Assembly (NCBI GenBank): GCA_014904985.1
Contig: MU128919.1
Span: forward strand, 205,879-269,878
Source of the DNA: Hydnum rufescens UP504
Lineage: Eukaryota > Basidiomycota > Agaricomycetes > Cantharellales > Hydnaceae
DNA: 64,000 nt
Direction of reading: 5' to 3'
Shown in pieces: positions 40,001 through 51,087 of this stretch. The translations under genes were made by a program, and so were the position numbers. The stretch's first letter is position 1; each line of letters begins with the position of its first letter. A model generated the notes under the pieces. That model was given only the letters and a program-made list of their open reading frames with translations. It ran no database searches and was not told the DNA's origin.

Positions 40001-40426
40001 AAAGCCTTCAGATTTGCTGCCATAGCTCCGTTCTTCTGGTGAGCGTTTGCGCTTACACCCAGTTCAAATGATGTGATTAATCGCTCGACGGACTCCCAGT
40101 CCGTTATCTCTATTTTTGTCTTTCCTCTTCCCCTATTCTTTGCCTCAACGATTTTTGGAGTTCGGGGGCTCTCGGCTTGGGTCACCATCGGGATTATCTG
40201 GGTATTCTGCTCCATCCTCACGGTTGTGTTCCTCCCGTTGATAGAGAGCCGGGAGGCACTCAGCCAAATTACGCGAGGAATTATCAAGGTCTGTTCTGTG
40301 AGATCTCTGAATCCACTGGGTTCAATTTCTGAAGTCGTGAGGGAACAGGATCTTTTCGCCCCTGGGAGTGGCAAGTATGTACACCACCATCAGATGACAC
40401 ATGGAGACGAGAGGAACAGGGTATGA
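37098..40426 (+). CDS. DUR3-like urea active transporter (sodium:solute symporter family), apparent frameshift
   Basis: High-affinity urea/polyamine proton symporter of the plasma membrane, usually induced under poor nitrogen. Start MTAPVLPQG at 37098; then [100 protein letters not shown] and [35 protein letters not shown] lies near 38915, and a late segment reads [20 protein letters not shown]. More than 15 short introns are used. At an A7 run (39913-39919) the frame changes: one A fewer joins HEDDEKK to [20 protein letters not shown], the expected cytosolic loop. The printed stop is 40426. A GTATGA donor just before it could splice to a further hydrophobic exon (YILFCCFICVPPYIAMG) ending at 40673. 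Confidence 0.92.
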
Positions 40427-40673
40427 TTTCGCAGCTATGTGTTGGCGAATTTATCCACGGAAACGACGCTTAATGTCTCATACGCATGTAAATTGTTGTC
40501 CGAGCTGTGGCACAATATGAATTGATGTTCGGGAGTTTGTCACCCCAAGTATTGTGATATGGACTCATGCACACAAAGTGATGGTACGGGTATTGCAGGA
40601 CAACGCCATGATTGAATACATTCTATTTTGTTGCTTCATTTGCGTGCCCCCGTACATCGCCATGGGCCAGTAA

Positions 40674-41537
40674 GCCTTGGGATCATGGGGTGGATCTGCG
40701 GTACGCACAGGCTGCCAACGGTTCACTGTTGGTGGGGTGGGGGGGAGCCTAGTGGCAGAATACGCCTTTGCCGTGGTGGTGATAGACGCGATTGCCTGTG
40801 TGAGATCTGGCACTCTACTAGATGGGGTCGATGACGCCGTCGCGGGCGGGGTGGCCTTATTGTGGGGTGCGCCTATGCTGTAGAGTGACCTTCAGTCAGC
40901 GCGTGGCAATGTGTCATTTCCAAATCCCGTGCGTACGCTTCCTGTTGGGGTCCACTGAGCAGAAGAAGCTCTGACAATTCGGACTGTGTAACAACAGAGA
41001 GTTGAGGATACTTTCTTCGGGCATCACGCTTCCAGTACTATCGAAAAAGTAGAAGGGATGGAATTAGATATTCCTCAAGGTCAAGAAAATAACTGCAGCA
41101 GAGGCGCATACGGGATTCTTCGCAGGGTCGGATGCTACAGTCACAAGATTGGCATGTTAACGAATAAAGCACCACAAAGCAATAATACCTTGCGTTGCGG
41201 GCGTCGCCGCGAAGCTCTGGCCGTGATGCAGGCTGAGGGTAACGATTCACATCGGGCAGTGGGAGCCCAGAACTGATTTCTGGATTTATGACGACGGCGT
41301 CTCCTGCAGGCTGTTCAGTTGAAAGTGCTAGCTAGAGAACTCACAGTGACTCACGGAATCGTTTCCAGAATCCTTGGGGCTCAGGTGATATAGGGTATGG
41401 TCTGCTCGGAGCTTGGGAGGCATTTGAGTGGCGTCGACGACCGAACTCGACGCCGGGATTAGCCGGAGCGCGAAAAACCATTTGTTATCTTCACAGCAAG
41501 CCCTATTTCGTTGTGATATCTTCAGTCCTGGGTCAAT
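40674..41537. other. Intergenic region, no gene seen
   Basis: About 0.86 kb. Short frames on both strands have no recognisable content. The first 200 bases may still belong to the 3' end of the DUR3 transcript. Confidence 0.5.
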
Positions 41538-43726
41538 ATGCGGTCTATGAAGACTTCTGGATATCGCTCGCGCCTAAGCCATGCTGGTGGTGTTCCTGCT
41601 AATACCGAAACTATTTCGAAGACCAAGAGCAGAAATGCCCGTCTTACACACATGCTGCAACGTGTCTCATCAGTGAAGATATCCTCGCGTTTCCGGCTGA
41701 GAACAGACGGGAAACCTCCTCGTCCTTGGTCATTTTCCCTGGGAAAGCACGAAATTCTGCAGGAGGTTTTGATGGCTTGTCGTCCAATACCGAGATTTCT
41801 CCAGGAAGGCCACCGTTCTTCTCTGAAGAGGTCTTTTGATACTATGGAGTCACTGTCTCGCCATACGTCGGTTTGTCTCTCCGCTGCCGTTTTGGCGGTT
41901 CATACTTATAGTGTGAACAGTCAAGTCCATCAATGCGACGCCTTCCTTTTTGGCTCTCGCGTGCTTGCGGTTCTCTATCTCCAGGCCATCCTCTCAGAAA
42001 ATTTGGTCCCCCCACTCCCCCGTTCACCGAGTCACCTGATACTTCAAGAGAGGAAGAGTCTTGGAGAAAAGATAATTCGCCGGGCGTTTTGCTGAATTCG
42101 ACTGGTCCTCATCAGCAATCATTGCCAATTTCTGCGCCAAACCTGTCTGTTTCTCGCTCCAACAGACCTGCCAAACTGCTAACAAATACTCAGAGCGGAG
42201 CACATTCTTTCCCTGTGTCTGGATCTCACCGAAATCATGCGCAATCTCCTGTCCCCTCGTTTCCTACTGTGTCTGATGACAGCTTTGCTTATCCGCCTCC
42301 ACGTCTTGTGGCGTCAAGGTCATCGATATTTGTCTCACCATCGCCTGGAAGTGCTGCATTCTCGCTATATGTCGAGCAAGATCCGAGGTCGTACGCCCCC
42401 GATCAAGCCAATTTTGGGATACAAAGGCTAGGCAAGCTGCGAACTGATTCCGACTCGATCGTGGGCTCACCCCCCAAGAGGGACAATGAACTTCCCGCGT
42501 CACCTGTTATCCATTCGTCTGTTGAAATTAAGCACCCATCGACTCGGAAACTGATGAAATTTGATGGTTTCGCCCCTACCACTCGTCTTTTTTCTATGTC
42601 GCCAGTACCTACGATTTCTATGAACCCTCTTATTCATCAACCACACCCCGAGACAAACAACATATACTCAAACCAAATGCTTCGTAAATCGCTGTTGGAG
42701 CCGTCGCTTGTCCAGGACGATGCGGTGTCTGTTGCCCTTCGTGCGAATCAATCATTTCTCGCGCCGACGTTAGGCGTTACAATCCCGGCCCCAGCGTCCC
42801 CAAAACGTCCGCACCCGATTACTCCAATGGTCCACAGGCCCATGCAGTCATTTCGAGAGAGGGTCTGTTGCCCTGCTCATCTATTGCTGCGCGAGGCTCG
42901 TCGAGGCTCTGCTGACTGCGTGATTCTAGCCAGACTCCATCGACGTCCTTACGGATATTTCAGCCCCCCTGGACGAACGTCCCGAGCTGTCAGTCCCGTT
43001 CATATATCGCAACCCGTATCTGGCAACACCCTCAACAAGCGCACCCGAGTCTCCCTCTCCATTCAGGGCTGACCCTTCACGGCGCCTAAAGAGGAAGAGG
43101 GACATGTATGGCGACAGACTACTAGAATATGCGTCGTTTGCAGCCGAGGACGCACCCATCCCTGCTCTCATACTCAGCCTCGGTCTCGGATCGGAGGGGA
43201 CTTTCAGAGATCCCAAATCTGTGGCAGTATAAGTCCAGACCAAGGTGACAAGCATAACCAACGTGCCGTTGCGCTGCAGGATCCCTATCCAATCCTCGAC
43301 GTTCACCGGCCCCTTCGAGATCTAGAGTCAACATGGGCGTTGTCCACACCCAAAGGGTACCCAAGTTTCGCGTCGGAACAAACTCCGGATAAGCTTCCAT
43401 ATTCAAGTCCAGTTCCAAACGACATGGCGCGTTGTATCCCCAGGGCGCAAGTGCCCCGTGTGCACCCTACTTGCGCATCGGTGTACTCGGCCGACCATAC
43501 CCCTGGTTTCAATGTCTCAGCCGAGCGCTTATCAAACTGGTCTCATTCAATGATTGTGAGTGACTTTGAGGACGATGCGACGGAGATGGACGAATCACTG
43601 TCCATGGTGGTTCCGCAGGCAGAGGAACCTTTAAGGATATCGTCAAGCCCAAGCTCGGTCGATTTCTGGACCAATGAAGACGTGTTGTCGTATCTCAAAG
43701 GAGATAGAGAATCCGCTAACCTATGA
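41538..43726 (+). CDS. Ser/Pro-rich protein of unknown function
   Basis: I do not recognise a family. Exon 1 starts MRSMKTSGYRSRLSHAGGVP and is basic (NTETISKTKSRNARLTHMLQ). An intron with donor TCG|GTTTGT and acceptor GAACAG joins it to SSPSMRRLPFWLSRACG and a long disordered region with repeated SP, PP and RSNRP-like text. A third exon, PDSIDVLTDISAPLDERPEL, includes RRLKRKRDMYGDRLLEYASF, a nuclear-signal-like KRKR. A last exon ends with an acidic tail (VSDFEDDATEMDESLSMVVP, VDFWTNEDVLSYLKGDRES). Basic, disordered and acidic parts together suggest a nuclear regulatory protein, but that is an inference and no fold is visible. Confidence 0.65.
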
Positions 43727-43855
43727 CGATGGGATGGTTTCCGGAAATCAGAGGCCGGGAGGGACTACGGACCGCATTGGATTGGGCTTGTATTCTACGA
43801 AGTTCGGTAGTAGGACTGAAATAGGATTACACAAGAAATGACGAAGGGTGCTTCT

Positions 43856-44769
43856 CTACCAGCCAACGGGACCCTCCTTATAAGGCTCGATACTCACACC
43901 AGTGCTTCCCTTCTCCTTGGTCAAGACCCACCTCTCAAGTACGTACGTTTCGTAGCTAGCCTCGGCGAGCTTAGCCGCGCAGCGATGATACGGCTGAGCA
44001 TTCGCAGCTATTGCGTGTGCGCGAGATTGCCAAATGCACGTTGCAAGATTATTCCGTGTCCGAGGGTTCGGCTCGCCGTACCAGTACATGATGAGGCCGC
44101 CATTCTGGATAGCTTCTTGGTGCGCTACGCGGTCCGCATCGTATAGAGCTGTGTAATTTCCGGAAGAAGAGGCTTCAGTCCCGTTGCGGCAATCGTAGCC
44201 GAGATGAGATAGGATAAATAGATAGATAGATACTGACGTCCGCTATCTGAGCCAAGCTTCCTTCGGCTTCTGAATACTACACAATACCATTCGCGCGCTT
44301 CGTCCTCGGGCAGAGCGAGCTCGTCCCAGTTGAAAGCCTCGGGGAAGGGCGTCTCCGCATAATCGGCCGTCACGGGATGGAATCATGCAGTGCATTATGC
44401 AGCGAGAGGGAGACAGGATCAATATCAGGAAGATGGGCATCGATGAGGAGTAATGGCTGCGAATCGTGTGTTGCGCGTCGACTTGGATGCGGCCTGAGGA
44501 GACAAAATGCCGACATTTAGCACAAGGATTTACCACGAGACAACAGGACCGGAGGCACAAGGGGGATAGACGAGGAGGAGGATAAACCACCAGCGTCGAA
44601 GGTGTGGCATTCGAAAAAGGCGCCAATGAATGTGAATCTGGGTGGGGGTGTCAAGAATGAAAATGCTCGGGCGGGGGACGCTTTACTTGCCTGAAACATC
44701 CGAGCTCTCCAGCGAATGCGAGACCACTGTCGAGGGGAAGGATCGAGATGCAACAAGGACAGTAGACAT
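43856..44769 (-). CDS. UPF0643 family protein (conserved fungal, function unknown), apparent frameshift
   Basis: The conserved C-terminal block is clear: ETPFPEAFNWDELALPEDEA, REWYCVVFRSRRKLGSDSG, spliced to LYDADRVAHQEAIQNGGLIM, YWYGEPNPRTRNNLATCIWQ, SRAHAIAANAQP and ASYETYVLERWVLTKEKGST, ending EPYKEGPVGW. This wording matches the fungal UPF0643 family, whose biochemical role is not established. Exon 1 begins MSTVLVASRSFPSTVVSHSL at 44769; its donor looks like the GC type (CAG|GCAAGT). The middle part reads PLLLIDAHLPDIDPVSLSLH then DSIP, and needs one extra base at 44374-44376 to run on into VTADYAETPF. Exons 2-3 boundaries are uncertain. A (GATA)n tract at about 44219-44233 lies in an intron. 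Confidence 0.87.
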
Positions 44770-45377
44770 GGAAGCGAGGACTAGAGTAGTGAGAACTAGA
44801 GTACTAGGTGCTTAGCCAGACTTAATATATGTTAGAGATGGAATAAAATAGCGGGCGCCTCCCGGCTGCAGGACGACACGGTTCCAGCGGTATGGCAATA
44901 GATGAACCATTTTCCCTGAGAATCAGAGTTGTCGCCACGCTCCAATTCCAATTTGTGCGTGCTTGTCACCGGAAATTAGCCAAGAGTTTCATCATTGGAC
45001 GTGACACGAAGATTCCGGGGCTAGCGTGGCGGCTCGCAGGCCACGATAGCATACGCGAGACACGGGCTCAGCCACAATCTCAGATCTCATCGTACAAGTT
45101 AGAGTTGAGCTGTCGTGCCAGACATTCCTTCGGCATTGCCCGCAGGCGAATCTTTATTGCATAGGACGGGCGCGCCCCAAGACGTCCACTTTCAGGTGCA
45201 TGCCAATTATTCGGCCTTTTCGGAACACTCAGCGAAGATGGGTTGCAAATAATTCCTCAAAGGGGCATGTAGTAGTTCACAATACAGGCCATATTGCATA
45301 GACATAGCAGGCAGATAACCAGCAGCATATCGTGCGTAGGTCGAGTGCGGTGCTACAAGGAATCCAGGGAAGGGAAC
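44770..45377. other. Intergenic region between UPF0643 and RPS23
   Basis: About 0.6 kb with a 90-codon frame (44892-45164 plus) that has no recognisable motif. No gene is called. Confidence 0.5.
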
Positions 45378-46073
45378 CTACGAACGAGGCTTTTCCTGTG
45401 TTAATTTAAAAAAAACTTCAATCAGACGCCGAATATGATGTGATCAAGCCGAATAGGACACAAACCTTTTTCTCCTTCCAGAGAGCAAGCAGACCAACTC
45501 CTGACACTTTCACAACCTTGAACCGCACACCGGGAATATCACCCTTTGCCTTTCCTCGTCGACCGAACCCGGCAATTAGGACTTCATCGTTCTCATCCAC
45601 AAAGTTCAAGCAACCGTCATTCTACAGGGTCTGATAAGCCAGCCGTTCTTCGTATAGTTATACCAAGTCTGCTTACAGGCACGAAGGCAGTGACCTTCTT
45701 CCCGTTCTTGATAAGTTGTACCCGCACGCATTTACGGATGGCAGAATTAGGCTGCTTGGCCTCCACGCCAACTTTTTCCAATACGATCCCCTTGGCGTGG
45801 GACGACCCTGCTGTCGGTGAGGTCTTGTAGATGTTGCCAAGCGCGCGCTTTTTGTACGATTTATCCGCCTAGAATGGAAAGGTGCCATGCGGTCAGCGAA
45901 TTCGAACGGACACGGAGTACAAGGCAGGGCACACACCCATCGGTTGGCCTTGCGGTCGAGGCGAAGTTTTCTGGCAGCCTGGAGACCACGGGGCTTGTTG
46001 GCTATGGAGTGACTTTGGCGTCAGATTGAAGTGCAACATATATGAATCCATCAAATTTATACTAACATCCCAT
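45378..46073 (-). CDS. RPS23: 40S ribosomal protein S23 (uS12)
   Basis: Small-subunit protein at the decoding centre. Exon 1 is only MG plus one base (46073). Spliced to a CATAG acceptor it continues [20 protein letters not shown], then exon [58 protein letters not shown], then [40 protein letters not shown] and [12 protein letters not shown]. The last exon is EKPRS and stop (45378-45380). PNSAIRKC and the full C-terminus match uS12 exactly as expected. The frame is intact in all exons, which shows that the local sequence is good here. Confidence 0.97.
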
Positions 46074-48212
46074 ATCTAAAGGAAAGAATGCAAACTATTA
46101 GTTCGAAACGACAGGGCAAACGGGTTTAAACCGCAGGTGAGAGAACCAACCTTCTTGAGGAGCTAGTTAGAGAAAATGGCAAATGCCGCCGACCTGTATA
46201 GTTTACCTGTGTCGGCAATTTCCATTCGCCTCCAATCCTTCAATCAGTGTGCAAAGATCCATTGACTCCATTGACTTCAGGATGTGACCCTTGTAGATCA
46301 CAACCAACAGAACCTTGCCGTATGCGATGGAAGGATGTTGCCTTGAGGCAGCCCTGATACAGTATTCTAGACCACCTCGATCTTTGTGGATTGTCATTTG
46401 TACCTCACGCTTGGTCCACCGCCCGTCCTCAATGTCGGGCGGAGGACCCGTAGGCTTGTGATCTCCCACATGACAATGGGCACCTGTTCCCTTGCACCTG
46501 TGACTAAGATTCTCGGATCGTGAGTGAACATCCTGCTGTGGTACCTGCGCATCGAGATGTTTGAAAGCCATCGTGAGTCGAAGATCCCGCTTTTCAATCC
46601 CTACTCGACCCTATGGTTCTCGGTGTGATGGCGGCCATTTTCCTCCCTCAACTTTTTCAAATCAGGCACTCATCAGGCCTGGGATGGAGAAACACGTTCC
46701 AAGGAAGGACTGACGCAGAAACTCACCGCGTCCCTCGCCTGATTTCGATCAATTACCCACGAATTCTTTCATGGGTTGTTTCGTTTCAGAACGATATTTA
46801 GGCATGACCTCGTGCATTTTCTCCGATGATTTAGCTGCGCAGTCGAATGTGTATGACTGGGTCGGGAATTGAACTGGGTCTCTTTCTGCGTCGCTCGTCT
46901 TTGAGATTGTGAGTGCTCAGACTCACTACCTCAGTTGCAGTTGCTGGTACAGGAGGATGCCGCTGCCTCGCTGCTCGCAGATCTCCAAATCAATTTCTCA
47001 GATCGTCGATTGTGCCACAACTAGCACTACCCTGGTGGTTCCAGATCCTGTATTTATATTTTCCCTGCCCAATTTTCGACCCTAGCTGTCATAATCGTAC
47101 ATGTGCGAGATCTAATAGTCCTACCTCCGACCTCGTGGCTTCTCGTCGGATCTCGTCCTCGAAGGGATCTGACCCTGCACCCCCTAAAAAGATCCAGTCG
47201 ATAAGCCCAGATAGTGCCTGCGGCCAGAAATTGAAACGATTGTGATTGGGATCCACACCTGCTCTCGACGTACGTACAAGGGGACGTGCAGCGACCAGAA
47301 GCACTGCTTCCATGGTTGGTGAAGCCGAAGATGACTGTACTCTCGGATATGCATAATTATACGCACTTGCACATGATGTCGAAGTCAGGATCTACCAATT
47401 CTTTCTGGGGTGGGGTGGCACGATAGAGTAACAGAAAGCGTTATCGAACATGCTTGGCCGGGTTGACGAAATTGTGTTTGTAATGATCACCGTAATGTCA
47501 TGTCCACCTATTTGGGGGATGACGTCTACATAGGACGATCAGATCCAGACACAAAAATAACTGTCGTGAGGCGGCCTCCTGCCCCGACAATATTGTAAGC
47601 CGCCAGGGAGTACGTACTGTACGGAAGGGGATAGACCGGAATCGTGAGTGGAGTGCGAAGCAATGATGGATCATTTGTGCGTTGGGTGAGGGGGAATCCT
47701 GAAAATTTCCCAATCCCACGAGCATGATCGTGCTGTTTACTGTAAAGTCATGGTGTCCAAGAGACTCCCATCATGATCCAACTGCATATAATAACTCGTG
47801 TGCGACAGAACGCGAGAGCTTGAGGCACTCACGGCTGTCCCATTTGGATAAATGAGCATTCCAGGGATATTTTGGGGGGCCGCCTGGACTTCAACCCCCC
47901 GATTGTTTTCCTGTTGCCTAGGGTGAAAACGAGGCTGCACTGATTTCACCGTTGGAGACCATCACGGAAATGGAGGCACGCGTCGCTGATCATTCATCTA
48001 TTCCAGAAACGCGGCGGCCGTAAAACTAAAAGGGGGTGAATAGAGCCTGGGTCACAAAAGCTGCTCTTTCCCTGTCGAAAGGACGCCGGGCCAACGTCAG
48101 CAGCCAGAATAAGCCATGGTCGAAGACACCGAGAAACAGCGCTGAATTCATTGTGAACGCGCATCACGCTCGCTCGGAACCCTCCGAGTTCGCGTCTGCA
48201 TACTCGCAAGAG
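46074..48212. other. About 2.1 kb without a confident gene
   Basis: Several minus-strand frames look mildly coding: 46203-46571 (122 codons, lying in the RPS23 5' region), 47089-47313 and 47737-47949 (with a GTGAGT donor after YPNGTA). I could not chain them into a convincing protein and none matches a family I know. A tRNA-like patch near 46860-46890 does not fold. A short unannotated minus-strand gene at 47.1-47.95 kb remains possible. Confidence 0.45.
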
Positions 48213-49753
48213 ATGGTCACCACTGTTGCTGTCCTCCCCCAAGGTTAGGGCATCGGATAAAGGAATTCGAGTGGTCTAAACCTTGTACGCGAGTAGGCGC
48301 GACTCATCAATCGCAGGACATACACTTTATCCGCCTCCCTCACCCTCGGACAGGTAGCATACTAGACCGTGTAGGCATAGAGATGCTTGATGCTTATGGG
48401 GTCTCCATCTTAGGCCTTCCATCTCTTTTTCTCCCCAGCAACGTGGGACCTCTAAATAATAATCCAGAGAATGAGAAATCGCAACTTCTGGAGGTTCAGC
48501 ATATCGCCCCAGACACCAACCGCTCCTGGTTCCTTGAAGACCACGTTGTGTCCGGTAGGCTTCGAATCCCCCCGACCTGCTTTCACTCTTCAACCTCCAT
48601 TTTAGACGGCAAGATGGTTCTTCTCACCCCCATTGATCCTGTCTTTGTTTTAATCCCAATCTTACGCGCCACACTTCCATCCAACGTACGTTTCCGTGAA
48701 TCTGACCTGAACCCCTCCGTTGCACTCAATTCTACCTCACTGGGGCAGCCCACTGAACCATCTGGGACGTCAACGACGCGCTTCCGGACTATAGATGATT
48801 TATTCGAAGAAGCTAGTACCAAGCTTGTGGCAGACTCCCTCCCTCGAGAACCATCCTTCAACATCCATCATGACAGTCCGGTGAGAAAGAGTCGGCAGAA
48901 CAGCGTGAAGGGCAAGGAACGCGATGATCGTCCGCTCCTTGCCGCCGACATCATGTCCTTGGCTGGTTTGGAATGCGTGAAACGTGCATTGCGTTCAATT
49001 TGTGATACTAAAGGTGCGCCAGAGAGGCAATTCTCATCCTCATAATCCCACGTTTGAAGTATGCCGATAGATGTGACTGGGGATATCGCTGTATATCGAT
49101 ATTCTGAACCCATGCTTATGAACCTTCTACGGGCTAAAGTAGCGCGACTCGAAGCTCCGGAAGTGTTCCACACGTTTCGAATACTGGCGCGCGGACTGGC
49201 GCGCAGCGGGCTAGACAATGTCAACGATTCAGGCGTGCTTGATTCATCTGCAGCTGCAGGCGATACTACGAGGAAGATGAAACTGGAGGCACTAGCTGCA
49301 TGTGTGTGATTTCCCCGGACCTCTAGGCTGTGCGCGCTTTGTCGCTTAGATATTCGTGTTGGGCTTGTGCTTTTGACGTTGGCAGCTGCGCGCCAGAAGG
49401 CCGCATGCGATCTCGTCTCGCAATATTTACCCCCCGATCTATACTCCCGACTACTGCAATCTTACGAGTAAGCACACCCTTTTTATCTATAATGCAACTG
49501 GTCGCAATTTTGAACTTTTTTTTCCAGCTTCACAGCCCTGGACGAGCACACCAACTCTTCGAAGATCGAGGACCTTGCCCCGGAGCCTGGTCCCAAAAAG
49601 AAGGCAGCAGGCACTGCAAAGGGGAATGAAGCGGCGGGCGGGAAAAAAGTGAAAGCGGGTTCGCGGGGTGTAGAGGCTCTCAAGAAGGCAGATACAGCGG
49701 GTATGAGCAAGCTTTCTACTTTCTTCAAGAAGAAGGAAGAAGTCAAAGGGTAG
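48213..49753 (+). CDS. Ribonuclease H2 subunit B, with C-terminal PIP-box-like motif
   Basis: Non-catalytic subunit of RNase H2, which removes ribonucleotides from DNA and RNA:DNA hybrids in the nucleus. Start MVTTVAVLPQ, spliced to DIHFIRLPHPRTG, then LPSLFLPSNVGPLNNNPENE, the family's opening. RSWFLEDHVVSGRLRI and LLTPIDPVFVLIPILRA follow, then after a Ser-rich insert DVTGDIAVYRYSEPMLMNLL and ARQKAACDLVSQYLPPDLYS with RLLQSYE. The tail is Lys/Ala-rich and ends MSKLSTFFKKKEEVKG. SKLSTFF resembles a PCNA-interacting PIP box, as in other RNase H2B proteins, although the usual Gln is replaced by Met. Yeast homologue RNH202. Confidence 0.92.
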
Positions 49754-49860
49754 TTGTCAATATTTATCTAGTGTGCTGGACAATGAAGTGCTGGTTACGG
49801 AGTAGTGCGCGTATATGTACATTGGTTCGGCCGCGATACATGTACTTTGTGAATGCACGA

Positions 49861-51087
49861 TTAACGCTTGACCCAGGTGTAACGCTTGCGAGCTTTGGCC
49901 AATCCCGTCTTCTTCCGCTCGACCATGCGAGGATCGCGCCTCAGCAAATCCACTAGAGAGATGCCAGAATGCCATCAGGTTTAATCGCGTCCCTAAGGAA
50001 TCGGACCAACCTTGTCTCAGCAACGGTTTGCCATTGGGGAAATGTACTTTGAGGCCTTTGGATATTCCGAGTGCAATGGCACCAGCTTGTCCCGTTGTTC
50101 CCCCGCCGCGCACAATAGCGAAGACATTGTACTTCCCCACTGTCCCTGTGACCTTGAAGGGCAGCATGACTTTTTCACGATCCGCTGGATTGTCGAAATA
50201 TCGACTGAGGGGCGTATTGTTGATAAGGACCTCGGTAACGGGAGGAATGAAAGTGGGGAATGCTCGTTTCCGCGCTTCTTCCTCTGATGCCGGCTGTGTG
50301 AGGGCGACCAGCGTACTGTCGTAAGTGGGGACCAATGGAGTCGAATGGGATGGTAAGGGGTCATTCAGTTCTTCCTTCCAACTTGACTGTGCTCCTCGAC
50401 TCTCGGGTGCGGGATCGATGGGGCCCTCGGAGGCCGTGGGGATGCTATACTCTCTGCTGCAGGAGCGACGGGGCCCACCGTTCGATATCGAATACGAGGC
50501 ATTTTTGTGGGAATCACCCACACCCGCGCGTGGCTCTCTTTTCGCCGTCCCACAGCATACGTTCGCCCATATTCGTCCATCTGAATAGCCTTGGCCTTGT
50601 TCGCTAATAATCGTTCCTTGTCCGGTCGCTCGAATTGAGAAAGGACGGTGTCGATTTCCTCAGCGAGAGTCTCTAGTCTGCCGGCCATCGCAATACTCCG
50701 AAATACGCGTATTTCGTTGAGAACGCCAATTAATTGGCGATAGTGGCTCGTGCGAAGTGTATGGTTTAGGGTTCCAGAGAGTTGATCCACTGGCTGCCAC
50801 ATAGCGCGATCTTTCGGTTTTAGAATCGCGCGGCGTTTGGTAGATATGGGAAGGAGGTACTGCCGGGTAAGGATCTGTCGAATCTGGCGTTTTGTGGATT
50901 CCAAACCAGTCAGGGTGTCGTAGAAATTGGCCTGGGCGGTGAAGAAGGACGGAGATTCCGGTTTTGGCAGGATTGGCGGGGGACGCGGGGCTCTATCGCG
51001 ACCTGCCTGTGGCGGCACGAATGCAGTTGCATACGCGCGAACCCCGAGGCAGATACGAGGTGTGTGCGCCCATCGAGCAAACTGCAT
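49861..51087 (-). CDS. Mitochondrial small ribosomal subunit protein uS9m
   Basis: Mitoribosome small-subunit protein. Start [20 protein letters not shown] (51087) is a presequence. A long N-terminal extension includes [20 protein letters not shown]. The S9 domain begins [20 protein letters not shown] with VIPTKMP; after an intron (donor CCTC|GTATTC, acceptor CGAG, about 100 nt) come [40 protein letters not shown] and [20 protein letters not shown]. The last exon gives [20 protein letters not shown] and TWVKR, the invariant S9 ending, stop at 49861. The long Ser/Pro insert between the two S9 halves is unusual but can be spliced in frame. It is convergent with the RNase H2B gene. Confidence 0.93.

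Noticed and set aside
46203..46571. 122-codon minus-strand frame in the RPS23 5' region
   Set aside because: No family resemblance and no splice logic; likely leader or chance frame.
46853..46985. tRNA-like sequence on the minus strand (GACCCAGTTCAATTCCC)
   Set aside because: The T-arm stem does not pair, and no matching acceptor 5' strand or D-arm was found; not called as a tRNA.
50365..50588. Plus-strand frames across the uS9m gene
   Set aside because: Antisense shadows; the minus strand carries the conserved uS9 exons.
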